Origin: Thermoplasmata archaeon
GTDB lineage: Archaea > Thermoplasmatota > Thermoplasmata > Lutacidiplasmatales > UBA184
Assembly: GCA_027315165.1 (NCBI GenBank)
Contig: DAHUYN010000004.1
Location: 79,517 to 143,516, forward strand
DNA: 64,000 nt
Direction: 5' to 3'
The translations under genes and the position numbers were made by a program. The notes beneath the pieces are model-generated. The model did not search any database, was not told the origin of the DNA, and was given only the letters and a program-made list of their open reading frames with translations. Position 1 is the first letter of the stretch. Each line of letters opens with the position of its first letter. Below are positions 15,969 to 24,518 of this stretch, one piece after another.

Positions 15969-16181
15969 GGGAAAACGGTTACAGGTGCTCTTGGGGCAGG
16001 GGCGGAACAACGGGCAGGTACATACTGCGGGTCACCTCCATCCCCCGCCCCGGCGTGGCGGTATATCAACCTATGCGACCGCGAAACGCAGATTCTCTCG
16101 GATATACGTCACGTATTCATGAGGGTAAATGCGCATCAATCTAAGATTCCTTAGAACGGTCGACACGGCCGCGGCCGCGTC
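15969..16181. other. AT-rich intergenic region with palindrome ATACGTCACGTAT
   Basis: These 213 nt between the STAND gene and the convergent dys gene include several AT-rich blocks: GGTATATCAACC near 16061 and GGATATACG near 16101. Both look like TATA boxes although no protein gene follows on either strand. ATACGTCACGTAT at 16104-16116 is a perfect palindrome about a central C. An 11-codon frame starts at 16118, which I do not trust. A small RNA or an unannotated regulatory site is possible. Confidence 0.35.
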
Positions 16182-17279
16182 TCACCCGAGGGGCCGGGAA
16201 CGAGCCGGGCGCGGTCCGGGCGGCGCGCGCGTGACCGCGACCTCGTCGCCGGTCCACTCGAACCGCAGGCGCGACCTCGGCTGCCAGCGATCGCGTCGGT
16301 CCCACAGGGCCCCGACGAGCAGGGGGAGGCCGATCGACGCCTCGAGGTGCGCCATCGCGCGCGTCGCCGTCTTCGAGATCTTCCCCCAGGACTGCGCCTC
16401 GTCGAGCGTGCTCCCCGAGAGGCCGCCCCAGTGGGGCACGTCGGTCGTCAGCTGGAGGGCGTAGTAGTGACCCTCCCCCTCCCGCCCGAAGGCGTAGTTC
16501 GCCATCACGATGCCGTCGTTGATCCAGTTCTTCGGCGTGCCGCCGCCGATGTAGACGACGGCCGTCCGCTTCGAGTGGGCGAGGATCTGCACGAGCTCGA
16601 AGTTGTCGCGGACCGCGTCGTAGATGAACCGGTCGCGGCCCCGGTGCGCCTGGTAGTGGAGCGTGAGGCCGATCCCGATCGAGCTGTCGATGAGCGCCGG
16701 CGAGAAGACCGGGACGCCGCGGCGCGCCGCGGTCGCGAGGAGCGACGCCTCGTCGTCGAACTGCTGGCCGAGGAACGCGAGGTACTCGCGCGAGGAGGCC
16801 GGCCGGGCCGGGAACCGCTCGGTGATCTTCCCGATCGCGCGGTCCGTCTCCTCGAACTTGAGCTCGTCGACGTAGGTGTCGTAGATCCGGTCGAGGTAGA
16901 GGGACCGGAGGTGGACGTCGTCGGCCGTCGGTGTCCCGATCCAGTGCCGGCCGCCGATCGTCTGGTAGAGGTCTTGGTAGAGGATCGCGCCCGTCGAGAC
17001 GACGACGTCGACGAGCCCCCAGTCGACCATGTCGCGGAGGACCTTGCGGAGCCCGGCGGCGATCAGGGGCCCCGAGAGGCCCACCAGGATCGTCGGCCGC
17101 CGGGGGTCGGTCAAGGCGTTCTCCCACACCTCGAGCGCCCGACCGAGGTTCCGCGCCTGGATCGACGTCCCCTGGAACTGCTCGAGGAGGTCGCCGAGGC
17201 CGTGGACCTTCTCGACGTCGACCGGAGCCACCGACTTCTTGAGGAGCGCACGCCGACCCGCGGAGGTGCTCTTCGCCAC
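16182..17279 (-). CDS. dys: Deoxyhypusine synthase
   Basis: This 365-residue enzyme transfers the aminobutyl group of spermidine to a lysine of aIF5A using NAD. The sequence matches the family throughout: LVGLSGPLIAAGLRKVLRDM, VVVSTGAILYQDLYQT, YIGGGTPKNW, and the active-site loop DEAQSWGKIS with the catalytic lysine near residue 300. The GTG start at 17279 is chosen because a TATA-like box (17302-17308, TTATGTT on the minus strand) is centred 26 nt upstream, giving a leaderless mRNA. It is a single-gene unit. aIF5A itself is not in the window. Confidence 0.93.
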   Translation of the reverse strand: MAKSTSAGRRALLKKSVAPVDVEKVHGLGDLLEQFQGTSIQARNLGRALEVWENALTDPRRPTILVGLSGPLIAAGLRKVLRDMVDWGLVDVVVSTGAILYQDLYQTIGGRHWIGTPTADDVHLRSLYLDRIYDTYVDELKFEETDRAIGKITERFPARPASSREYLAFLGQQFDDEASLLATAARRGVPVFSPALIDSSIGIGLTLHYQAHRGRDRFIYDAVRDNFELVQILAHSKRTAVVYIGGGTPKNWINDGIVMANYAFGREGEGHYYALQLTTDVPHWGGLSGSTLDEAQSWGKISKTATRAMAHLEASIGLPLLVGALWDRRDRWQPRSRLRFEWTGDEVAVTRAPPGPRPARSRPLG

Positions 17280-17381
17280 GGCGGCGCCAGCGGCCTCTCC
17301 AACATAACCCCTCGCGTCGCGGCGTCGCGCGCGACCCTTGCGTCCGCAAGCCTTCAAGCCGTGGAGGGGTGAGGCGGGCCG

Positions 17382-19649
17382 ATGGACCCCGACCCGGCCC
17401 TGCCGACGGCGGCGCGACGGGCGCTCGCCGGTCTCGAGAGCGGGAGCGGCCGGACCGTCGTGCTCGCGGGCCCGGCGCTCAGCGGCAAGAGCGCGCTCCT
17501 CGAGACGCTCCGCGAGGAGCTGCGGCGTCGGGAGCTTCCCGTCACGGACCTGCGCGGTGCCTACCGCGACCGCGAGTCCGCGTTCGGGCTCGTCTACCCG
17601 CTCGACCCGGACCGCACCGAGGAGCCCGAGGACCGGGCCGAGGGACCGGCCGAGTCGGAGGACGACACCTACGGCGCCGGCGCCTTCCCCGGATTCGCCG
17701 AGCCCGCCGAGCGGAGCCGACGGGCGCGAGGGGCCCGACAGCGCGGCACCGTGATGGGGGTGCCGTTCGCGGTGAGGACCCGCGGCGTGCACGAGGTCGA
17801 CGCGGTCGCCTACTGGCGCGCGCTCCTCGGACGCCTCCGGAGCGGAGCCATCGCCGGCCAGGCGATCCTCGTCGAGGACGGCGTCTACTCCGATACCGAG
17901 AGCCGGGACGTCCTGCTCTACCTCGTCGACCGGGCCCGCCTCCGCCCGCTCCTGATCGTCCTCGCCCTCGACACCGAGGACCCCGGGTTCGCCAACTGGG
18001 AGGAGAAGCTCCTCGGCCGCACCGATGTCGACTGGATCCGCCTCTCACCGTCTCGAGAGGACCCGCGGGAGGCGAGCCGGTTCCGCCGCGCCTGGGAGGA
18101 CCTTCCCTACCGGACGCGCCGCGTCCTCACCTTCCTCTCCCTCCTCGGGGGCACCGCCACCGAGGTCACGCTGAGCCGGGTCACGCGGCGGGGCTTCGGC
18201 GAGCTCGCCGGCGATCTCGTCCCGGCCTCCGAGGGGCGGCTCGTCCGTGTCGAGGACGGCCAGGTGGCGCTGCGCCACGCCGGCTGGGCGCGCGTGATCC
18301 CCGGGCTCTGGCCCTCGGCGACGGTCCGGGACATGCACCGGGAGATCGCCGAGGCCCTCGAGGCCCTCCACCGCGAGCCGACGCTCGCCCGACGCCGGGA
18401 GCTCGCGGACCACTACCTCGCCTGGGAGGCGGGACCCACCGCGCTCCGCTACCTGCTCGAGGCCGCCGAGATCGCGGAACGCGTCGCCGACTACGACGCC
18501 GTCGCCGAGCTCACCGAGCGCGGGCTCACCTGCCTCCGCGCGCTCCCCGCCACCGACCGCGCGGTGGCCGAGTCGGAGCTGCGGCTGTTCCACGCTCGCG
18601 GCCTCTTCCTTTCCGGGCAGCCGGACGCGGGCGTCGGGGAGCTGCAGGCCGGCGTCCAGCATGCGCTCGACCGACGCCTCCCGCCCGAGGCGCTCGAGGA
18701 GTGGCTCGAGCCGACCGTGGCCCCGCTGCTCATCGTCGGGGCCCGTCCCGCGCTCGAGACGGCGCTCGGCGAGCTCTCGGACCGGTGCGAGGCGGCGGGC
18801 TTCCTCGCGTCCGCGGTGCTGCTCGCGGCCGTCGTCGCCGCCCACGAGGTCGAGCGCGGGCGGCCCGCGCGCGCGCGGACCGAGGCCCGCCGCGTCGGAC
18901 ACCTCGCGCGGGGGCTCGAACGGGGTCCCGCGCAGGCGCTCGCGATGATGGCGATCGCGCTCACCCACCTCAACGGCGGCCCGGACGAGCAGGCCCTCGC
19001 CGCGCGCTTCCTCGCGGCGGCGCACCAGGGGTTCGCGGCCTCGAGACGCTCGGACCTCCAGCAGCTCGCCGAGGAGCTTCGGGCGCAGCAGCTGAGGCTC
19101 GGCGGCCGGCTCGAGGAGTCGCTCCAGGCCCGCGTCGGCGCGACGCCGGCGCTCCAGCGCCTTCGGCTCCCGTCGGTCGAGCTCCTCCACCAGCTCGGGA
19201 TCGCGGAGCTCCTGCTCGACACGAAGCCGGACGCGAGGTCGACGCGGGCGCTCGCGCGGGCCGGCGAGCTCGTCGACCACCTGCATCTGGTCCCGCCGAG
19301 CCCCTCGGTCCTCCGCTACTGGATCCTGCGGGGTCGGCTCCTCGAGGTCGTCCCCGACCTCGCGGGGGCCCGCGACCGCTACGCCGCGGTCGCCGACCTC
19401 GAGGCGGTCGAGGCGCCGCCGCGCCTCGTGACCGAGGCCCGGCTCCGGCTCGCCCGGCTCGAGCTCGAGGACGGCCGCGCCGAGGAGGCGCGCGGGTGGT
19501 TCGACCGCGTCGCCGACGAGGCGTTCCCGAACGGGGTGCGGCCGACGTTCGAGGCGTGGCGGGCCTCCGCCGGGCGGAGCCGTCCCGAGTCCGCGGCCCG
19601 TCCGTGGGCTCAGGGCCACGAGGGGAACCCGCCGGGCGCGAGCGCGTAG
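17382..19649 (+). CDS. STAND/AAA-type ATPase with alpha-helical repeats
   Basis: This 755-residue protein has an N-terminal NTPase domain: P-loop GPALSGKS at residues 30-37, an acidic insertion (about 65-110), then AILVEDGVYSDTES near 165 as a Walker B region and LRPLLIVLALDTED. A winged-helix-like linker follows (TRRVLTFLSLLGG), then about 450 residues of TPR-like helices (HYLAWEAGPTALRYLLEAAEIAERVADYDAVAEL is a clear repeat pair). It resembles the MalT/LuxR and AAA-16 ATPases but lacks a recognisable DNA-binding domain. Its 3' end overlaps the convergent GDT1-like gene by 40 nt. It is probably a signalling hub or scaffold; the partner is unknown. Confidence 0.7.
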   Translation: MDPDPALPTAARRALAGLESGSGRTVVLAGPALSGKSALLETLREELRRRELPVTDLRGAYRDRESAFGLVYPLDPDRTEEPEDRAEGPAESEDDTYGAGAFPGFAEPAERSRRARGARQRGTVMGVPFAVRTRGVHEVDAVAYWRALLGRLRSGAIAGQAILVEDGVYSDTESRDVLLYLVDRARLRPLLIVLALDTEDPGFANWEEKLLGRTDVDWIRLSPSREDPREASRFRRAWEDLPYRTRRVLTFLSLLGGTATEVTLSRVTRRGFGELAGDLVPASEGRLVRVEDGQVALRHAGWARVIPGLWPSATVRDMHREIAEALEALHREPTLARRRELADHYLAWEAGPTALRYLLEAAEIAERVADYDAVAELTERGLTCLRALPATDRAVAESELRLFHARGLFLSGQPDAGVGELQAGVQHALDRRLPPEALEEWLEPTVAPLLIVGARPALETALGELSDRCEAAGFLASAVLLAAVVAAHEVERGRPARARTEARRVGHLARGLERGPAQALAMMAIALTHLNGGPDEQALAARFLAAAHQGFAASRRSDLQQLAEELRAQQLRLGGRLEESLQARVGATPALQRLRLPSVELLHQLGIAELLLDTKPDARSTRALARAGELVDHLHLVPPSPSVLRYWILRGRLLEVVPDLAGARDRYAAVADLEAVEAPPRLVTEARLRLARLELEDGRAEEARGWFDRVADEAFPNGVRPTFEAWRASAGRSRPESAARPWAQGHEGNPPGASA

Positions 19650-20209
19650 AGGATCGTCAGCGTCCCGACGATCGCGAGGACGACGACGACGAGCCGCTCG
19701 AGCCGGGCCGGGGCGACCCGGGCGCCGACCCTCGAGCCGATCGTGCACCCCATCGCGGCGACGAGCGTGAGAGCCAGCCCGGCCGCCAGCGCGACGACGA
19801 GCACGCTGGGCATCGAGACGACGAACGCGATCGTGAAGATCATCGTCGTGTCGCCGAGCTCGAGCAGGAGGATCAGCAAGAACGCCGTCGAGAACGGCGA
19901 GCGGCCCACGGGACTCCGTCGCTCGGACTCCGGCACGAAGAAGAGGTAGGCGGCGTAGGCGAGGAGGAAGACCCCGCCCCCGAGCCGAAGGTAGGTGACG
20001 TGCCCGCCGAGGGCCGCGAGGAGGGCCGCGCCGACGGCGACGGCGAGGACGGTCGTCGTCCAGAAGGCGATCGCCGCACCGGCCCAGACCGAGAGAGGGC
20101 GGTACTTCGCCGCGAGACCGATGAGCGCGAAGTTCGTCCGGTCGACGAGCTCGGTGAGCCCGATGACCGCGAAGACGACCCCGAAGGAGGTGAGGAGCGA
20201 GTCCGTCAC
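19610..20209 (-). CDS. GDT1/TMEM165 family (UPF0016) cation transporter
   Basis: This 199-residue protein has six predicted membrane helices in two homologous halves. Each half carries the family acidic motif: ELVDRT near residue 20 and ELGDTT near residue 117 (family consensus E-x-G-D-K/R-T). Members exchange Mn2+ or Ca2+ for protons. The first motif has Val instead of Gly. The ATG overlaps the pyrI stop by ATGA, so it is the third gene of a pyrB-pyrI-gdt unit. The link to pyrimidine synthesis is not obvious beyond co-transcription. Confidence 0.82.
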   Translation of the reverse strand: MTDSLLTSFGVVFAVIGLTELVDRTNFALIGLAAKYRPLSVWAGAAIAFWTTTVLAVAVGAALLAALGGHVTYLRLGGGVFLLAYAAYLFFVPESERRSPVGRSPFSTAFLLILLLELGDTTMIFTIAFVVSMPSVLVVALAAGLALTLVAAMGCTIGSRVGARVAPARLERLVVVVLAIVGTLTILYALAPGGFPSWP

Positions 20210-20676
20210 GAGCCGGTGCGGGCGAGCGCGGCGAGGAAGTCGTCGACGAGCCGGTCGCAGTAGCTGCAGCGGAGCTGCACCGGCCGGCGGCGGACGACGT
20301 CGAACTCGCTCTCGACGGGCTCGGCCTGGTTCGTGATGCAGTTCGGGTTCGGGCAGCGGAGCACGCCGAGGATGTGGGACGGCAGGTCGACGGCGCGCTT
20401 CTCCTGGACCTTGAAGTCGCGGATGATCGAGATCGTCGCGGTCGGGGCGATGAGCGCGATCGCGTTCACCTTCCGCGGCGACAGCTCCATGTTCTCGACC
20501 TTGACGATGTCCTTCCAGCCGAGCTTCTGGCTCCGCACGTGGAGCGCGACGGAGACCGTCGAGTCCTTGTCGAGCGCGTCGATGCCGATGATGCGGAGCA
20601 CCTCGAGGGCGAGCCCGTTGCCGATATGGTCGATGACGGTCCCGTTCTTGATCGGGGTGATCTTCAGCTCGCGCAT
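20206..20676 (-). CDS. pyrI: Aspartate carbamoyltransferase regulatory chain
   Basis: This 156-residue protein has the N-terminal nucleotide-binding domain (KNGTVIDHIGNGLALEVLRI) and the C-terminal zinc domain with four cysteines (C108, C113, C137, C140). This is the PyrI layout, in which the zinc domain contacts PyrB and the N-terminal domain binds CTP or ATP for allosteric control. The length is normal. It starts 8 nt after pyrB ends, so holoenzyme subunits are made from one mRNA. Confidence 0.95.
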   Translation of the reverse strand: MRELKITPIKNGTVIDHIGNGLALEVLRIIGIDALDKDSTVSVALHVRSQKLGWKDIVKVENMELSPRKVNAIALIAPTATISIIRDFKVQEKRAVDLPSHILGVLRCPNPNCITNQAEPVESEFDVVRRRPVQLRCSYCDRLVDDFLAALARTGS

Positions 20677-20683
20677 CGAGGGC

Positions 20684-21616
20684 TCACGCCGCCTTCCCCG
20701 TGAGGATCAAGGAGAGCAGGGCCATCCGGACCGGCACGCCCAGGAACGCCTGGCGGAAGTAGGCGGCGTGCGGCGTCGTGTCGACCTCGGGCGCGACCTC
20801 GCCGGTCCTCGGCAGCGGGTGCATCACGATGAGGCGCGACTTCGCCGAGGCGAGGACGGCGCGGTCGATCCGGTACGAGCCCGCGACCTTCTGGTACTCG
20901 AGCGGGTCGGCGAACCGCTCGCGCTGGATGCGCGTCACGTACAGCACGTCGGCGTCGCGCACGACCCGGTGGAGCTGCTCCTCCTCCGAGACCTTCGCCC
21001 CGAGCTGGTCGAGGCTCGAACGGACGTCCTCGGGCAGGCCGAGTCCCGTCGGGGATGAGAGGACGAGCTCGGCGCCGAAGACGGCGAGCGCGTGGGCGAG
21101 CGAGTGGACGGTCCGACCGAACTTGAGGTCCCCGAGCAGGACGACCTTGAGGCCCGTCAGGGTTCCGAACGCCTCCTGCATCGTCGCCAGGTCCAAGAGC
21201 GTCTGGGTCGGGTGCTGACCCGCGCCGTCCCCGGCGTTGATGACCGGCTTGTCCGAGGCGGCCGCTGCGAGGCGCGCCGCGCCCTCGTTCGGGTGCCGGA
21301 GCACGATCGCGTCCCCGTAGGAAGAGAGCATCCGGATCGTGTCGTGCAGGCTCTCGCCCTTGCGCATCGAGCTCGCGGACGGGTCGGCGATCGTGATGCA
21401 GCGGCCCCCGAGCCGCTGCACGGCGGTCTCGAAGGAGAGACGCGTTCTCGTCGACGGCTCGAAGAAGGCGAGCGTGACGAGCTTGCCGTCGAGCTGGGAT
21501 CCCGACTTGCTCCCGTCGGCGTAGGGGATCATCCGGCGCGAGCTGCGGAGGATCTCCTCGATCTCCTCGCGGGCCAGGTCGCGGATCCCGATCACGTCCC
21601 GGCCCTTGAGACCCAT
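20684..21616 (-). CDS. pyrB: Aspartate carbamoyltransferase catalytic chain
   Basis: This 310-residue enzyme condenses carbamoyl phosphate and aspartate in pyrimidine synthesis. The carbamoyl-phosphate loop FEPSTRTRLSFE (STRTR at 55-59) and the HPLPR motif at 266-270 are intact, as is HPTQTLLDL. The ATG start is preceded at about 21641-21650 (minus strand CGATTAAGAC) by a TATA box. It leads the pyrB-pyrI-gdt unit and diverges from an EamA transporter gene. A dyad at 21648-21673 next to the promoter may regulate it. Confidence 0.96.
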   Translation of the reverse strand: MGLKGRDVIGIRDLAREEIEEILRSSRRMIPYADGSKSGSQLDGKLVTLAFFEPSTRTRLSFETAVQRLGGRCITIADPSASSMRKGESLHDTIRMLSSYGDAIVLRHPNEGAARLAAAASDKPVINAGDGAGQHPTQTLLDLATMQEAFGTLTGLKVVLLGDLKFGRTVHSLAHALAVFGAELVLSSPTGLGLPEDVRSSLDQLGAKVSEEEQLHRVVRDADVLYVTRIQRERFADPLEYQKVAGSYRIDRAVLASAKSRLIVMHPLPRTGEVAPEVDTTPHAAYFRQAFLGVPVRMALLSLILTGKAA

Positions 21617-21647
21617 CGACCTCCGGGACAGGAAGAGGCGTCTTAAT

Positions 21648-21673
21648 CGTTGCCGCTCCTAGGAGGAGCAACG
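21648..21673. promoter_or_regulatory. 26-bp dyad between divergent pyrB and EamA genes
   Basis: Outer arms CGTTGC/GCAACG and inner arms CTCCT/AGGAG are symmetrical, separated by a 2-bp mismatch on each side. The dyad abuts the pyrB TATA box (21641-21650). This is the position of an operator in an archaeal promoter; the binding protein is unknown. Confidence 0.45.
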
Positions 21674-21701
21674 GCTATCCTCCGAGGCGGGAGGACCGGC
21701 C

Positions 21702-22655
21702 GTGGCCTCACCAGGACGGCTCGGGACCGACGCCGCCACCTTCGGCACGATCGTGGTCGCCTGGGGCCTCAACTACCTGTTCGTGCGCTGGGGCGTCGCA
21801 CTCGCCGCCCCGCTCTGGCTCGCGCTCCTCCGGGCGTCCGTCGGAGCGATGGGGGTGCTGCTCGCCCTCGCCGTCCGCCCGCCCTCGGAGCCGCTCCGCG
21901 GCCGTCGACGCCTCGCGGCCCTCGCGCTCGGCGTCCCGAACACGGCGCTCTTCTTCGGCCTCTGGTTCACCGCGGGGGCCGTCGTCCCGCCCGGGATCGC
22001 TTCGGTCCTCGTCTACACGTATCCGTTCTGGGTCGCGGTCCTCGCGGTCCCCTGGCTGGGCTACCGGCTGCAAGCGCCCACCCTCGCCGGGCTCCTGCTC
22101 GGGTTCGCCGGCGTTGCGCTCATCTCCGAGCCGTGGCGTGCTGGCGCGCTCCGCTTGCCGTGGGTCGCTCTCGTCGAACTGCTTGCGGCGGCGGTCGCCT
22201 GGGCCGTCGGCACCGTCCTCACGCAGCGCTTCTATCGAGCCTGGGAGATGCCCGCCGCGAACGGCTACCAGCTTCTCGGCGGCAGCGTGGGGCTTCTCGT
22301 CGCCGCCGTCGTCCTCACGCCGCACGAGCTTCCGACGCCCTCCTGGCCGCTCGTCGGCGTCGTCGCGTGGCTCGGGCTCGTCGGAACGGCCCTCGCCTAC
22401 TCGCTCTGGTATCGACTCCTGGGCCGCGTCCACGCGGCGACCCTCAGCGCCTACGCCTTCCTCGTGCCGATCGTCACGCTCGTCGCCGCCTTCGCGCTGC
22501 TCGGGGAGTCGCTATCGCCCGCCCAGCTGGTGGGCGTCGCGCTCGTCCTCGGAGCCCTCTACATGGTGGGCCGATTCGGACCGCTCCCGCCGCGCACGCT
22601 CGCTCCGCCGGACGAGCGCGGCCGGGCCGTCGGTTCTTCGGAGTCGCAGGCCTGA
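21702..22655 (+). CDS. EamA/DMT family transporter
   Basis: This 317-residue protein has ten predicted membrane helices arranged as two EamA repeats (first FGTIVVAWGLNYLFVRW, second beginning WVALVELLAAAVAWAVGTVL), the drug/metabolite transporter plan. Conserved features include the Pro-Phe-Trp in helix 4 (YTYPFWVAVLAV) and GESLSPAQLVGVALVLGALY near the end. The start is GTG. Substrates of this family range from amino acids to nucleosides and sugars and cannot be deduced. Divergence from pyrB makes a nucleobase or nucleoside worth considering. Confidence 0.85.
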   Translation: MASPGRLGTDAATFGTIVVAWGLNYLFVRWGVALAAPLWLALLRASVGAMGVLLALAVRPPSEPLRGRRRLAALALGVPNTALFFGLWFTAGAVVPPGIASVLVYTYPFWVAVLAVPWLGYRLQAPTLAGLLLGFAGVALISEPWRAGALRLPWVALVELLAAAVAWAVGTVLTQRFYRAWEMPAANGYQLLGGSVGLLVAAVVLTPHELPTPSWPLVGVVAWLGLVGTALAYSLWYRLLGRVHAATLSAYAFLVPIVTLVAAFALLGESLSPAQLVGVALVLGALYMVGRFGPLPPRTLAPPDERGRAVGSSESQA

Positions 22656-22670
22656 TAACGACCACCACGG

Positions 22671-24179
22671 ATGGTAGGAACGATGAGGAGCGCGCCCACG
22701 CCGCCCCCACGTCGCGCGAGGGCGCGCGAGGACCGGCAGCTGATGCTGATGGCGGGCGCCTTCCTGATCGCCGCCCTTCTCGTGGTCGTCGAGGTCGGGT
22801 TCGTCCGTGACGGCAACCCCGGCGCCCCTCCCGCGGGGCTGTTGTACACGACCGTCAACGAGACGGTCTCGGTCGGCGCGCCGGTCGGCTACCACGGGGC
22901 GAACCCGTTCTTCGCGGTCGTCTTCACCGACAGCTTTCAGAGCACGAGCACGCTCGAGGCCGTCGGAGCCTACCTCAATACGACCCCGATCACCTGGTTC
23001 CGGTTCGGCGGCATCGGCGATCAGTACGACCCGACGACCGGGATCTACTACGCGCCGGGGCCCGGCGGCGGGGTCTACCTCCCGCACTACAACCCGACGG
23101 CGTGGAACTTCTCGTGGATGAAGAGCTGGTGCTACTCGAGGACCCCTCACTGTGACTGGCTCGGGTACCTTCCGGGCCAGGAGAACAACACCCAGGCCGC
23201 GGTCCATGCGGCCGAATGGTACCACGAAGTGCTCGGGTTCGTGCCGAACCTCTGGCAGTTCGGCAACGAGCCGGACCACTGGACGCACTACGGTCTCAAC
23301 CGGTCGAGCTGGTCCACCACCGACAACCTCACGGTGAGCGGCCCCGCCTACGCGACGATGGTCCGCGACTACCTCGCGGCGGTCGCGGCGCTCTACCCGA
23401 GCGATCAGTACGTGGGGATCGAGGCCTCCGGGGCCAGCGACTACCAGAACTACATCGCCGATACGGCGGCGACGAACGGGCTGAGCCTCTCCGCGATGGC
23501 CTACCACACGTATCCCGGGTTCCCGGGGACGAATACGCTCGCCGAGTTCTTCGCTCCCCTCGCCTCGCCCGCGAGCGTGACCGGAACGATGGCGGGCATG
23601 CGGCACGAGGTCACGGTGGACTGCGCGAGCTGTGCGTCGATCCCGATCCAGATCGGGGAGTTCCAGTCGCCGCCGTTGGACATCGGCAGCCCGTTCGAGT
23701 ATCAGTACCCGACGGTGCCGTTCCTCGCGGCGTCGGTCGTCCAGGCCCTCGAGGCGAACGTCTCGATGTTCACCGTCTACGACTCCCAGCAGCTCTACAA
23801 CTACACGACCGGGACCCTCCATCCCGAGGGCTATCTCTACCAGCGGATCTTCGAGAACCTGACGATGGGCAACGACGAGAGCGTGACGTTCTCGGGCGGG
23901 GTCGGTGGTCTCTACGGGATCGAGACCGCCAACGGCGCCTCGCGGTCGCTCCTCGTCGTGAACACGAACCTCTCCCACGCGCTGAACCTCACGGTGGCGC
24001 TCTCGGACCTGCCGATGGGGGGGACGGGCACCTACTGGTCCTGGGGCCCCGGCGAGACCGCCCCGACCTCGACGAGCGTGAGCGCGCTGCCGGGAACCTA
24101 CGCGGTGCCGCCGGAGGGCCTGCTCTTGATCACCGCGCCGAACGTCACCACTCCGCTCGGCGCGGCGGTCGCACCGTAA
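22671..24179 (+). CDS. Membrane-anchored clan GH-A glycoside hydrolase
   Basis: This 502-residue protein has an Arg-rich N-terminus and a single hydrophobic anchor (about residues 25-43), so the enzyme faces outward. The catalytic barrel carries FGNEPDHW with the acid/base Glu200 and IGEFQSPP with the candidate nucleophile Glu330. This Asn-Glu and later Glu arrangement is typical of clan GH-A (families such as 5, 39, 51 and 79). Many Asn-x-Ser/Thr sites suggest N-glycosylation. The C-terminal 90 residues form a beta-sandwich as in GH39/GH79 enzymes. An alternative start 12 nt downstream is possible. It is probably involved in degrading plant or microbial polysaccharide, but the substrate is not determined. 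Confidence 0.75.
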   Translation: MVGTMRSAPTPPPRRARAREDRQLMLMAGAFLIAALLVVVEVGFVRDGNPGAPPAGLLYTTVNETVSVGAPVGYHGANPFFAVVFTDSFQSTSTLEAVGAYLNTTPITWFRFGGIGDQYDPTTGIYYAPGPGGGVYLPHYNPTAWNFSWMKSWCYSRTPHCDWLGYLPGQENNTQAAVHAAEWYHEVLGFVPNLWQFGNEPDHWTHYGLNRSSWSTTDNLTVSGPAYATMVRDYLAAVAALYPSDQYVGIEASGASDYQNYIADTAATNGLSLSAMAYHTYPGFPGTNTLAEFFAPLASPASVTGTMAGMRHEVTVDCASCASIPIQIGEFQSPPLDIGSPFEYQYPTVPFLAASVVQALEANVSMFTVYDSQQLYNYTTGTLHPEGYLYQRIFENLTMGNDESVTFSGGVGGLYGIETANGASRSLLVVNTNLSHALNLTVALSDLPMGGTGTYWSWGPGETAPTSTSVSALPGTYAVPPEGLLLITAPNVTTPLGAAVAP

Positions 24180-24183
24180 CGGC

Positions 24184-24201
24184 CCGCCGGTTTCCCGGCG
24201 G
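24184..24201. terminator. Hairpin between glycosidase gene and RNase P RNA
   Basis: CCGCCGG and CCGGCGG pair around a TTTC loop. It lies 4 nt past the stop codon of the plus-strand glycosidase and 4 nt past the predicted 3' end of the minus-strand RNase P RNA, so it may serve both convergent transcripts. Confidence 0.5.
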
Positions 24202-24205
24202 ACCG

Positions 24206-24518
24206 GCCAGGTCGCGGTAGTAAGCCCCGTCCTGTTTCAGGCAGCATTCGACTGCGCGCTCTCCTCGACGGTCAGGGGGCCTTCCTCAACCCGTCACTCA
24301 GGGCTTGCTCCCGGGGAGTCGGCCGTTTCACCATATCCTCGGGGATCCTCCGGCGCGACGCCTTCACCGTGCCCCGCGGCTGTGTCGTTTCTGCTCCGTT
24401 GCTCGGACTCTCGCCCGGCGGGTTCCCGCCCGCCCCCGTGGCCCCCGGAGCGGGGACTTTCCTCAGCAGAACGTCGACGTTGTCGCGTTCCACCGTCAGC
24501 TGCCCTCCGCCTCCTGGC
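24206..24518 (-). ncRNA. rnpB: RNase P RNA (archaeal type A)
   Basis: Read on the minus strand, the universal conserved region I, GAGGAAAGTCC, is at 24464-24454. The matching conserved region V, ACAG followed by GGGGCTTACT, is at about 24235-24220. In between are CAGAAACGACACAG and GGTGAAACGGC, which match archaeal conserved elements. The ends form helix P1: GCCAGG (24518-24513) pairs with CCTGGC (24211-24206), continued after a tandem A-G/G-A step by GCGG/CCGC. A TATA-like GCCGTTAAGCC is centred 27 nt before the predicted 5' end, and a hairpin follows the 3' end. The length of 313 nt is normal. The RNA cleaves tRNA 5' leaders with its protein subunits. End positions are from pairing and could shift by a few bases. 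Confidence 0.95.

Noticed and set aside
16118-16153. 11-codon frame starting ATG in the AT-rich gap
   Set aside because: No conserved residues or metal motif. An AT-rich gap yields such frames by chance.
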